A DNA stretch of 9,074 nt from JAFAGX01 sp035624085 (GTDB lineage Bacteria; Acidobacteriota; Terriglobia; Terriglobales; Acidobacteriaceae): positions 1 to 9,074 of the forward strand of contig DASPSE010000057.1 in assembly GCA_035624085.1 (NCBI GenBank). The letters are read 5' to 3'. Positions 1 to 5,779 of the stretch are shown one piece after another; position 1 is the first letter of the stretch, and each line of letters starts with the position of its first letter. The notes under the pieces are model-generated. The model made no database searches. It was not told the DNA's origin and was given only the letters and a program-made list of their open reading frames with translations. A program made the translations under genes and the position numbers.

Positions 1-1196
1 GAAAGAAGGCCGCGATAGCCCTGTTTCGCCGCTTGTGCCAGCGATTCCTGGCCGCGCCACGATTGCACGACAATATCCTTCGGCAGATCGGGTTGCAGAA
101 CCTCATCCCAGCCGATCATGATTTTTCCGTGCTTGCTGACGATCTTTTGCACCCGCTGGTTGAAATACGCCTGCAGATCCCCATCGTTCTTCAGCCCGTG
201 AGCTCGCATGAAAGCTTGAATTTTCGGATTCTTATCCCACTGTTTCCCGTTTACCTCGTCACCGCCAATGTGAAAATACTTGTCGGGAAAAAGCTGTGCC
301 ATCTCCGCGATGAAGCTGTCGAGAAACTTGTAGGTTCGTTCCTGGGTTGGATCCATGGCCGGATCGAAAATGCCCCACTTGCGCTCGATCTGATAAGGCC
401 CAGGACCGCTGGCCAGCTCCGGGTATCCCACAAACCAGGCCGTGCTGTGCCCCGGCATGTCGAACTCCGGAACCACGCGAATGCCCCGTTCTCGTGCATA
501 GGCAATCAGGTCCCGAACCTCATTCTGCGTGTAATAGAGTCCGTCCGAACCCAGCCCATGCAGCCTGGAAAATTTCTTGCTTTCCACACGGAAGCCTTGA
601 TCGTCGGAGAGATGCCAGTGAAATACGTTTAGTTTCAAGGCCGCCATGCCGTCGAGGTTGCGCTTGAGCACATCGAGCGGAATAAAATGGCGGCTGACAT
701 CGATCATCAATCCACGCCATAGGAAGCGAGGCTGGTCGCGGATTGTAAGCGCTGGGACAGCGAAGCCTTGCGAGGTGGTCTCGGCTAATTGCAAAAAAGT
801 TTGTAGACCGCGCATGACTCCGAGCGGGGTTGCAGCCGTAAGTTTCGCACCGCTTGCACCTATCTCGAGCGAATAGGATTCATCCTCGCCGAGTTCTTGG
901 ACGTCCTTACTAGCATGATCAGCGCGAACCACAAGCGTGGCCATCGCGGAATCTGTCACCTTCATGTTCAAAAGCGACATCCCTGTTTGCCGCCTGAGAT
1001 CGGTCAGGAACAGCTCGACTGCACGCTGCAGCCGCGAATTGTTGTGGTCCGTGATGCCGACTGAAAATGACGTGTCGACAACAAGCTGGCCGGTGCCGAG
1101 CTGCATGCTGCTTGGGAGCGGCATCAGGTTGAGCGTCGGTTGCGGCTCAGCAAAACAGAAAGCGACAAGACACAGAGCGACTGCGAGAGCTCGCAC
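1..1196 (-). CDS. Secreted beta-N-acetylhexosaminidase, GH20 (3' end outside window)
   Basis: This is the N-terminal ~398 residues of a glycoside hydrolase family 20 exo-enzyme, which removes terminal GlcNAc/GalNAc from chitin or glycan fragments by substrate-assisted catalysis. The start is GTG at 1196, preceded by GGAG about 10 bases upstream. Residues 1-17 form a signal peptide (MRALAVALCLVAFCFA, then EPQP), so export is expected; there is no convincing lipobox. A GH20b-like N-terminal domain follows. The (beta/alpha)8 domain carries HWHLSDDQGFR at residues 193-203 and HIGGDEVNGKQW, with the catalytic Asp313-Glu314 pair encoded at 260-255; later comes IGWDEVLQ. The frame is open from 1196 to position 1 with no stop, so the gene is intact as far as it can be seen. 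It lies 88 bp downstream of the FmdB-like gene on the same strand and may be co-transcribed with it. Seen: motifs and signal peptide. Known: the DE pair is the GH20 catalytic signature. Substrate is inferred. Confidence 0.95.
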   Translation of the reverse strand, partial: MRALAVALCLVAFCFAEPQPTLNLMPLPSSMQLGTGQLVVDTSFSVGITDHNNSRLQRAVELFLTDLRRQTGMSLLNMKVTDSAMATLVVRADHASKDVQELGEDESYSLEIGASGAKLTAATPLGVMRGLQTFLQLAETTSQGFAVPALTIRDQPRFLWRGLMIDVSRHFIPLDVLKRNLDGMAALKLNVFHWHLSDDQGFRVESKKFSRLHGLGSDGLYYTQNEVRDLIAYARERGIRVVPEFDMPGHSTAWFVGYPELASGPGPYQIERKWGIFDPAMDPTQERTYKFLDSFIAEMAQLFPDKYFHIGGDEVNGKQWDKNPKIQAFMRAHGLKNDGDLQAYFNQRVQKIVSKHGKIMIGWDEVLQPDLPKDIVVQSWRGQESLAQAAKQGYRGLL

Positions 1197-1284
1197 GTTT
1201 GTTTCTCCAGAATTGGAATGGGCAGGATAGTGGAAGAACGGTCAGTCCGCAAATTGACGACTGGACAGCCAGAAGCCTAGCTTG

Positions 1285-1518
1285 CTAGTCCAGATCCGGC
1301 ATTGAGCAGGAGCCAGGCCCGCGCGGGTCGCCGCACGTGCCGCACGCTGTCGGCGAATGCGAGGCGCTCGCCGATCCCTTTCCAGCCACTGCAAAAACCG
1401 AGAGCTGTGGTGCCAGCTTCTTGCTGTGACATTTGGGGCATTCGGCTTTGTCGCTGCCGAAAACCAGGGCTTCGAACTGGTGATCGCATTCCTTGCAGAC
1501 GTACTCGAAAATAGGCAT
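1285..1518 (-). CDS. FmdB-family zinc ribbon protein
   Basis: A 77-aa protein beginning MPIFEYVCKECDHQFE, the hallmark of the FmdB/CxxC_CxxC_SSSS regulatory-type zinc ribbon family. CKEC (residues 8-11) and CPKC (about 26-29) form a four-cysteine zinc knuckle. The Ser/Ala-rich tail carries a second cysteine group, CGTCGDPRGPGSC, of the kind I associate with acidobacterial members. I chose ATG at 1518 over the in-frame upstream ATG at 1551 because AGGAG sits 7 bases before it and family members begin with MP(I/T)YEY. FmdB was named from a putative regulator of the formamidase/formate dehydrogenase region, but the true role of most members is unknown. The gene is divergent from the yheT-like gene (46-bp gap) and precedes the GH20 gene on the same strand. 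Family assignment is firm; function is not. Confidence 0.88.
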   Translation of the reverse strand: MPIFEYVCKECDHQFEALVFGSDKAECPKCHSKKLAPQLSVFAVAGKGSASASHSPTACGTCGDPRGPGSCSMPDLD

Positions 1519-1550
1519 AAACGGGCTCCTGTCGGCTTCGTCTGCATCCA

Positions 1551-1579
1551 TTTAAAATCACTTTGTGGGGACTTCGCAA
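1551..1579 (-). promoter_or_regulatory. Candidate promoter of the fmdB-like gene
   Basis: Read on the minus strand: TTGCGA (1579-1574), a 17-bp spacer, then TTTAAA (1556-1551). Each hexamer matches 4 of 6 consensus bases. The predicted start lies near 1544, giving a short leader of about 26 bases before ATG 1518. The -35 box would lie inside the first codons of the divergent hydrolase gene. Prediction by eye only. Confidence 0.35.
1553..1558 (+). promoter_or_regulatory. Candidate -10 box close to the yheT-like start
   Basis: TAAAAT (5 of 6 matches to TATAAT) ends 6 bases before the GTG start at 1565, so transcription from it would begin at or next to the start codon. No good -35 is present; the best spaced candidate is CTGTCG at 1529-1534, 3 of 6. 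No Shine-Dalgarno precedes the GTG. The overlapping TTTAAA is also the proposed -10 of the divergent gene. Confidence 0.3.
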
Positions 1580-2551
1580 ATCGAGCCGCACGTCTTCGTT
1601 CCGCGCCGCGCGCTGCGGGGCGGGCACGTGCAAACCCTCGCCAGTTTTTTCCTCCCCCGCCGCGTGCTTTTGCCCACTCCTGAAGAACGGTTGATCGAGG
1701 TAGAGCCTGGCGTGCGCGTTCTGTGCCATTGCCACTGGCAGCAGGATCGGCAAAATGCGCTGACGGTCATCATCGTTCACGGACTGGAAGGCTCCAGCGA
1801 TTCTCAATACATGCTGGGCATAGCGGCGAAAGGGATAGCGGCAGGCATGAACGTGATTCGCATGAACCAGCGCAATTGCGGCGGCACAGATTGTTTTTCT
1901 CCGACTTTGTATCATTCGGGACGCTCGCAGGACGTAGCCGCAGTAGCTCAAAATCTGATCGATCACGACCATATCTCCCGCTGCGCGCTCGCGGGATTCT
2001 CCATGGGTGGCAATCTCGTGCTGAAACTTGCGGGAGAATGGGGCCAGGATGCGCCGCCGGAATTTCGTGCGGTTGCAGCCGTTTGTCCAGCCGTGGATTT
2101 GGCGGCTTCCGCCGACGCGTTGCATTTGCCCGCTAACCGTGTGTATGAACTTTACTTCATCTGGAAGCTTCGGCGCCGGCTCCTGGCCAAAGCTCGTCTG
2201 TTCCCCGGGAAGTTCGACACGACTCGATTGCGAGGTATAGCGAGTCTTCGTGATTTCGACGAGAAGATCACGGCATATTACAGCGGCTTTGCCGGTGCCG
2301 CCGATTATTATGCGCGCGCAGCGGCCGCCAACGTGGTGGATCGCATCGCCGTGCCAGGTTTGATTCTGCATGCGGCTAACGATCCTGTTATTCGCATTTT
2401 GCCTGAAACCCGACACAAGATTCTTTCTAATCCCAAGATCACCTTCGTTGAAACCGAGGATGGAGGCCACTGTTCGTTTCTCGCCCATCCGGATGGCGAT
2501 GACGGGCACTGGGCAGAGACGCAGATTATTCAGTTTCTGCGGCACTTTTAG
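1565..2551 (+). CDS. YheT-type alpha/beta hydrolase
   Basis: A 328-aa cytoplasmic alpha/beta-fold hydrolase of the YheT/COG0429 group (esterase-like proteins related to eukaryotic ABHD1/3). The N-terminal stretch FVPRRALRGGHVQTL (residues 11-25) matches the conserved family motif with a GHxQT core. VIIVHGLEGSS (69-78) supplies the oxyanion hole, GFSMGGN (144-150) the nucleophile elbow with Ser146, HAANDPV (269-275) the acid Asp273, and GGHCSF (300-305) the His302. The triad is therefore complete. A helical lid-like segment rich in Arg and aromatic residues lies at about 190-250. GTG 1565 is the only usable start close to the motif: an in-frame stop at 1553 blocks extension, and no ribosome binding site is visible. 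The 188-aa unknown gene starts 33 bp downstream on the same strand. The physiological substrate is unknown. Confidence 0.9.
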   Translation: MGTSQIEPHVFVPRRALRGGHVQTLASFFLPRRVLLPTPEERLIEVEPGVRVLCHCHWQQDRQNALTVIIVHGLEGSSDSQYMLGIAAKGIAAGMNVIRMNQRNCGGTDCFSPTLYHSGRSQDVAAVAQNLIDHDHISRCALAGFSMGGNLVLKLAGEWGQDAPPEFRAVAAVCPAVDLAASADALHLPANRVYELYFIWKLRRRLLAKARLFPGKFDTTRLRGIASLRDFDEKITAYYSGFAGAADYYARAAAANVVDRIAVPGLILHAANDPVIRILPETRHKILSNPKITFVETEDGGHCSFLAHPDGDDGHWAETQIIQFLRHF

Positions 2552-2584
2552 TGGTGTACGGGCGAGGATTCCCAACATAGCCTC

Positions 2585-3151
2585 ATGGAAGCGGATTTTG
2601 CGATCGAGCTGGGAGCGGATGATGAAACGCTTGAGATGCCTTGGGCCAGCGAGGAAAACGGGCCCAGATATTACGATCTGAAGCGCCATCCAGAGTTCCT
2701 GCACAGTATCGAAGAAGCCCGGCGCGTTCCGGAAGTGGGCCAGTTCCTGACCGCGCTGAACTCGCCAGCAAGCATTCTCGAGACGGCTAAATGTGACGCG
2801 TGGCCCAGCACAGAGATGAATGCCGAAGAGGAGATTCTTGGCGCCACGCATAAGTTCTGTTCTTACGTGGATCTGTTATTTGCTGACGAGCTATCCCGCT
2901 TCTCGTTCCCGGCACACGAGCGACTTGCAGAACAGCTGGTAAAGCTCCTGAAAAAAGTGCCTGAAATTCCGGCCGCCGCCGAGTTTCTTATCCGCCGCTG
3001 TCATTATCACGTGGAACGGGAGATCCAGGACGGTTTCTACATCACCTTCTATCTCTTCGGGTACGGAGACGATGAGCCGCAGGCGCGTCAGCGCTGGGCG
3101 ATTGCCTTGAATCTGGTGAAGAACGCAATCAAGCAGGTGTGCCCGCGATAG
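2585..3151 (+). CDS. Conserved-looking hypothetical protein, 188 aa
   Basis: I do not recognise this protein. It starts at ATG 2585; no earlier in-frame start exists because the frame is closed by the yheT-like stop. The only purine-rich candidate (GAGGA, 2564-2568) lies 16 bases upstream, further than usual. There is no signal peptide or membrane segment. The N-terminal ~30 residues are strongly acidic (ELGADDETLEMPWASEE). Residues 85-145 look helical, and residues 133-165 contain the most motif-like stretch (EFLIRRCHYHVEREI, then FYITFYLFGYGDDE), followed by a helical C-terminus. Cys70, Cys92, Cys139 and Cys186 do not form a metal-knuckle pattern. Codon use resembles its neighbours, and the reading frame is well kept, so it is probably a real gene. 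Its position 33 bp behind the hydrolase suggests co-transcription. Confidence 0.7.
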   Translation: MEADFAIELGADDETLEMPWASEENGPRYYDLKRHPEFLHSIEEARRVPEVGQFLTALNSPASILETAKCDAWPSTEMNAEEEILGATHKFCSYVDLLFADELSRFSFPAHERLAEQLVKLLKKVPEIPAAAEFLIRRCHYHVEREIQDGFYITFYLFGYGDDEPQARQRWAIALNLVKNAIKQVCPR

Positions 3152-3175
3152 ACATCGCGGGCGAGGTGGCCCGCG
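3142..3175. terminator. Overlapping hairpins between convergent genes
   Basis: Two perfect stems share bases. CCCGCGAT (3142-3149) pairs with ATCGCGGG (3154-3161) across a 4-base loop. CGCGGGC (3156-3162) pairs with GCCCGCG (3169-3175) across a 6-base loop. They cannot form together. They fill the 39-bp gap between the 188-aa gene and the convergent acyltransferase, and the first overlaps the former's stop codon. No T-run follows on either strand, so intrinsic termination is not certain; a bidirectional stop or 3'-end stabiliser is inferred from position. Confidence 0.5.
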
Positions 3176-3190
3176 CTCCATCAACACACA

Positions 3191-4315
3191 TCAACTGGCC
3201 TTTGCCGGGCGGCGCAGCCAAGCCAGCGTTTCTGTGCCACGCCCTTTCAGCTTGGTACGCAGCACCGACAGCAACAACATCGAAAGAAAAATCGTTAACA
3301 GCCCCAGCGAAGCGGTTCGAATGTCCTGCGCTCGTTTGGGCAGGATGGAAAATCGTCCGTAGACAAATTCAATGTGCACCCAATACACGAGCAGAGAAGT
3401 GTGACCCATCTGGATGAGTGGACTGAAACCCCACCGTCCTGGCCTCGATTGGCACCAGAAATATACTGCCGCGAGGATGGCCAGCAGCAAGCCCACGCGA
3501 TTCAGAAAAAAGTTTGGGCTGGTGTGCCAGAAGTCGTATACGGCATAAAGCCGCCAGCGGCTATGATCCAGCCACCTCGCGACATAAATCAGCGCCAACC
3601 CGCCGGCGCCCGCAATCGCAAAAGTTGCCGCGCCTCGCGTCTTTGCCCAATCGCTCACCAGGAAAAATCCAATTGCCAGCCCGACAAATGCGAAACCGGT
3701 CCAGGGAAAGATGGGGAAAAGCCACGGCTGCGGTTGACCGAGGTTGTGAACGCCGTTGATATACGACTCGATCGGCCACGGCAGCCAGCGCGGCCGCCAT
3801 GAAGTCCAAAGGAGCGGTGTGAGGAGAGAGATTGTCAGCCCGGTGCCCGCTGCGCTCATCCCCATCGCGAAGCGCGTCGCACGAATACTAGCTGGTGCCA
3901 ACCAGCAGAGCACGCCCATCAACATCATCGAGAGGCCAATGGTGTTGAGGATGTCTACGCGAAAGAGGTCACTCCAAGGCGCCCATCCCCAGGCGATCAG
4001 AAATTCCTGCAGGCGGAACAGGAGACCGAGCCCGAGAATTTCTGCGCCGCGACGAATAGTTGTGCGCGCGATCTGCCCGGCTGGTAAACCCTTGGTGCGC
4101 AGCTTGTCAGTCACAAGGGCAAATGAAATACCGGCCAGGAAAAGAAACAACGGCGCCGGCAAAGTTCCGCCCAGTTGCGACCACATGAAAAAAGTTGACT
4201 GACGCGCGCTCCCGCCCAGCCAGGAGTCGTAGCAATGGGTCTGAAACATCAACAAGCAGGCCAGGCCACGCATCCAGTCGATGTAGGCGAGGCGGGATGA
4301 AGGGGAAGGTGGCAT
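3191..4315 (-). CDS. DUF1624/HGSNAT-type membrane acyltransferase
   Basis: A 374-aa polytopic inner-membrane protein with about ten hydrophobic segments. The start RLAYIDWMRGLACLLMFQTH (residues 8-27, His27) and LFLFLAGISFAL match the heparan-alpha-glucosaminide N-acetyltransferase catalytic domain family (DUF1624, related to acyltransferase 3): R-x-ID-x-RG in or before TM1, a conserved His at its end, then FLFLAGxS in TM2. Family members are thought to move acyl groups across the membrane onto sugars; the bacterial substrates are mostly unknown. The C-terminus is short and basic (KLKGRGTETLAWLRRPAKAS). ATG 4315 has only a weak AGGCG-like site 8 bases upstream. It is convergent with the 188-aa gene and divergent from the rpsP operon, so it appears monocistronic. 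The acetyl-sugar role is an inference; another O-acyltransferase activity is possible. Confidence 0.85.
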   Translation of the reverse strand: MPPSPSSRLAYIDWMRGLACLLMFQTHCYDSWLGGSARQSTFFMWSQLGGTLPAPLFLFLAGISFALVTDKLRTKGLPAGQIARTTIRRGAEILGLGLLFRLQEFLIAWGWAPWSDLFRVDILNTIGLSMMLMGVLCWLAPASIRATRFAMGMSAAGTGLTISLLTPLLWTSWRPRWLPWPIESYINGVHNLGQPQPWLFPIFPWTGFAFVGLAIGFFLVSDWAKTRGAATFAIAGAGGLALIYVARWLDHSRWRLYAVYDFWHTSPNFFLNRVGLLLAILAAVYFWCQSRPGRWGFSPLIQMGHTSLLVYWVHIEFVYGRFSILPKRAQDIRTASLGLLTIFLSMLLLSVLRTKLKGRGTETLAWLRRPAKAS

Positions 4316-4336
4316 TCAGAGCGCCTGAACGCGAAG

Positions 4337-4366
4337 TATATAGAAGCGTAGCCTGGTCGCGTACAA
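4337..4366 (-). promoter_or_regulatory. Candidate promoter of the membrane acyltransferase
   Basis: On the minus strand: TTGTAC (4366-4361; only the TTG matches consensus), an 18-bp spacer, then TATATA (4342-4337). This would start transcription roughly 15-20 bases before ATG 4315. A 6-bp inverted repeat, TCGCGT (4357-4362) / ACGCGA (4370-4375), overlaps the -35 and could bind a regulator. Weak prediction. Confidence 0.3.
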
Positions 4367-4489
4367 TGAACGCGATAGCCTAGACATATAACTACGACTA
4401 CGAGGTAAATGAGCATCCTTACAAGAAAAGCGGTGCGCCTCATCGCGCTGATTCCTTCAAAGTAGCCCGCTACGGTGTGGGTGTCCGCC

Positions 4490-4518
4490 TTGTCATTTCC
4501 CCTAAGTTCTGCAAAAAT
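4490..4518 (+). promoter_or_regulatory. Candidate promoter of the rpsP-rplS operon
   Basis: TTGTCA (4490-4495, 5 of 6) lies 17 bp upstream of AAAAAT (4513-4518, 4 of 6); AATAAT (4516-4521, 5 of 6) is an alternative -10 with a 20-bp spacer. Transcription would start near 4525-4530, about 45 bases before the rpsP start. The rest of the 254-bp gap (4316-4569) holds no gene that I can support, only the divergent promoter candidate and the short inverted repeat near 4357-4375. Confidence 0.4.
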
Positions 4519-4569
4519 AATTGTTTGTCTCATCCCTGCCAGACGCACTAGGAAAGGAAGCCAAGTTCT

Positions 4570-4827
4570 GTGTTGATGATACGTTTGAAGCGTGTGGGTG
4601 CGCGTAAGCAGCCGCAGTATCGGGTGGTGGTGATTGAAAAGGAGCGCGCCCGCGACGGGCGGCCGGTCGAGGTCGTGGGCACGTACAATCCCCGCACCAA
4701 TCCCGCCAGCATCGAGTTGAAGCGCGAGCGGATTGAGTACTGGGTATCGAAAGGCGCGAAGATGTCGGATCGTGTCAGCAAGATTGTGTCCAAGCCAGTT
4801 CCCGCCGCCACCAGTTCGGTTGCCTGA
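4570..4827 (+). CDS. rpsP: 30S ribosomal protein S16
   Basis: An 85-aa protein; S16 is usually 75-90 aa. It binds 16S rRNA in the 5' domain and helps to order 30S assembly. Diagnostic stretches are MIRLKRVGARKQPQYRVVV near the N-terminus, the ARDGRPVEVVGTYNP signature, and ERIEYWVSKGAKMSDRV. Three consecutive in-frame start codons are possible: GTG 4570, TTG 4573 and ATG 4576. The Shine-Dalgarno run AGGAAAGGAAG (4550-4560) is well spaced for GTG 4570 (9 bases) but far from ATG 4576 (15 bases), so I chose 4570; the protein body is the same either way. First gene of a five-gene translation operon, 36 bp before khpA. Unlike many bacteria, no ffh precedes it here. Confidence 0.96.
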   Translation: MLMIRLKRVGARKQPQYRVVVIEKERARDGRPVEVVGTYNPRTNPASIELKRERIEYWVSKGAKMSDRVSKIVSKPVPAATSSVA

Positions 4828-4863
4828 TTACCGCATCAGTTGTCCCACGCATAGATAAAGCCG

Positions 4864-5112
4864 ATGAGCGAACAAAGCGGAGGCGTGCGGGCATTGCTCG
4901 AGCAGATCGCGAAGATGCTGGTGGATGCCCCTGACCAGGTCACGGTCAATCAGATCGACGGCGAAACCACGATTCTTGAGCTGACCGTGGCGCCGAACGA
5001 CGTAGGCAAAGTGATTGGCAGGCAGGGACGGGTCGCGAGAGCCTTACGCTCGTTGATAAATGCGGCAGGCATCCGGGCCCATAAGCGCTTCGCGGTAGAA
5101 ATTTTGGAATAG
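4864..5112 (+). CDS. khpA: KH-domain RNA-binding protein KhpA
   Basis: An 82-aa single type-II KH domain protein (KhpA/YlqC family, COG1837). The GKVIGRQGRVARALR stretch at about residues 49-63 has the GxxG RNA-binding loop as G52-RQ-G55, flanked by the expected IGxxG context. TILELTVAPND before it and HKRFAVEIL after it form the surrounding strands. In Gram-positive bacteria KhpA pairs with KhpB/Jag and affects small RNAs, cell division and ribosome-related RNA. The gene is typically found directly after rpsP, as here. The start at ATG 4864 has only a weak purine stretch (TAAAG) upstream, so translation may depend partly on coupling to rpsP 36 bp before. The stop is at 5110-5112, and rimM follows. 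Confidence 0.93.
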   Translation: MSEQSGGVRALLEQIAKMLVDAPDQVTVNQIDGETTILELTVAPNDVGKVIGRQGRVARALRSLINAAGIRAHKRFAVEILE

Positions 5113-5130
5113 CACGATTAGAGTTCAGTC

Positions 5131-5151
5131 AGGAAGCGGAGAGCGGGAACG
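5131..5151 (+). promoter_or_regulatory. rimM ribosome binding site with probable ACG start
   Basis: AGGA (5131-5134) and GGAG (5138-5141) lie upstream of the codon ACG at 5149-5151; the GGAG is 7 bases away, an ideal spacing. The next codons read A-N-E-F-I-T-V-A-R, the normal start of RimM proteins. No ATG, GTG, TTG or CTG is present in the rimM frame between the stop at 5119-5121 and GTG 5221. This site therefore decides the start I propose. A T-to-C sequence error (ATG to ACG) would look identical. Confidence 0.55.
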
Positions 5152-5706
5152 GCAAACGAGTTCATCACCGTCGCCCGGATTCTAAAGACGCAAGGACGGC
5201 GCGGCGAGGTTGCAGTCGAGGTGCACAGCGATGTGCCGGAGCGATTTAAGGTCGGGCTGCTGTTGTCTGCCTTGGGAATAAATGACAGCCGGCGTGAACT
5301 CGAAATCGAAGAGCTTTGGCCGCACAAGGCCCATTTGGTATTGAAGTTTGTTGGTGTTGATTCGATTTCGGATGCCGAGGCGTTAGTCGGCTGTGAATTG
5401 CAAGTTCCGCGTGAGCAGCGAGCTCAGCTTGAGCCGGGCTGGACGTATATCAGTGACTTGGTAGGCTGCACAGTTTTCGACGGCGCCCGTGAGATCGGCA
5501 AGATCACAGATGTAAGGTTTGGCGCTGGTGAAGCGCCGCTGCTGATTGTGCAGGCCGGAGGTAGAGAACACGAGATTCCCTACGCCGAAGCGTATCTGCA
5601 GAGTGTTGATCTAGAACGCAGGCAAATTAGAATGCTGCTGCCCGAGGGAATGCTGGCGTTGGACGCGCCACTGAGCGCAGAGGAGAAAGAGCGGCAAAGG
5701 AAGTAA
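5149..5706 (+). CDS. rimM: 16S rRNA processing protein RimM, noncanonical start
   Basis: A 185-aa RimM if read from ACG 5149. RimM binds ribosomal protein S19 and assists maturation of the 30S head. The RimM N-terminal beta-barrel spans about residues 4-88: FITVARILKTQGRRGEVAVE, HKAHLVLKFVGVDS, then DAEALVGCEL. The PRC-barrel spans about 98-172: WTYISDLVGCTVFD, GKITDVRFGAGEAPLLIV, then HEIPYAEAYL. The tail LSAEEKERQRK is charged. The first canonical start, GTG 5221, is codon 25 of this reading; using it would delete the first beta strand and the conserved RRGEV segment, so I reject it as the main start. Length and both domains are otherwise normal. The gene lies 36 bp after khpA and 73 bp before trmD. 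Identity is certain; only the start is in doubt. Confidence 0.93.
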   Translation, partial: TANEFITVARILKTQGRRGEVAVEVHSDVPERFKVGLLLSALGINDSRRELEIEELWPHKAHLVLKFVGVDSISDAEALVGCELQVPREQRAQLEPGWTYISDLVGCTVFDGAREIGKITDVRFGAGEAPLLIVQAGGREHEIPYAEAYLQSVDLERRQIRMLLPEGMLALDAPLSAEEKERQRK

Positions 5707-5718
5707 AAGAGGTAGCTG

Positions 5719-5776
5719 GTAGCTAGCAGCTAGGAGAGTCAAACTTACTAGCTTCTCGCTACTAGGAACTAGCTAC
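5719..5776 (+). repeat. GCTAG-rich inverted repeat covering the trmD RBS
   Basis: The 73-bp rimM-trmD gap is made of repeated TAGCTAG/CTACTAG-like words. GTAGCTAG (5719-5726) pairs perfectly with CTAGCTAC (5769-5776), and an imperfect inner stem (GCTAGGAGAG against CTTCTCGCTACTAG) extends it. The likely trmD Shine-Dalgarno AGGA (5764-5767) sits between the two parts of the 3' arm, 12 bases before ATG 5780. When folded, the RNA could hide it. The composition differs from the neighbouring genes and resembles a low-complexity intergenic repeat. Confidence 0.6.
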
Positions 5777-5779
5777 TAC

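Noticed and set aside
1261..1293. CTGGAC / GTCCAG inverted repeat at the end of the fmdB-like gene as a terminator
   Set aside because: The stem is only 6 bp with a 21-base loop and no T-run on the minus strand; it is not distinguishable from chance.
1277..2851. A 524-codon open frame on the minus strand opposite the yheT-like gene
   Set aside because: It lies antisense to two well-supported plus-strand genes, overlaps the fmdB-like gene in another frame, shows no domain or signal, and is explained by the codon bias of the opposite strand.
1..4315. A single amino-sugar processing cluster made of the GH20 enzyme and the HGSNAT-like acyltransferase
   Set aside because: The two genes are separated by a divergent plus-strand pair and are not in one transcription unit; the sugar link rests only on family names.
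4362..4367. TACAAT as a plus-strand -10 box for the rpsP operon
   Set aside because: There is no -35-like hexamer at suitable spacing, and it lies about 200 bp from rpsP; the TTGTCA-N17-AAAAAT pair is better placed.
4409..4465. An 18-codon ORF (MSILTRKAV...) in the rpsP leader, possible leader peptide
   Set aside because: The purine stretch GAGGT is too close to the ATG for a good ribosome binding site, the ORF lies upstream of the likely rpsP promoter, and it has no run of diagnostic codons.
4249..4548. A 99-codon minus-strand ORF that would extend upstream of the acyltransferase start
   Set aside because: It is in a different frame from the acyltransferase, crosses the divergent promoter region, and has no recognisable features.
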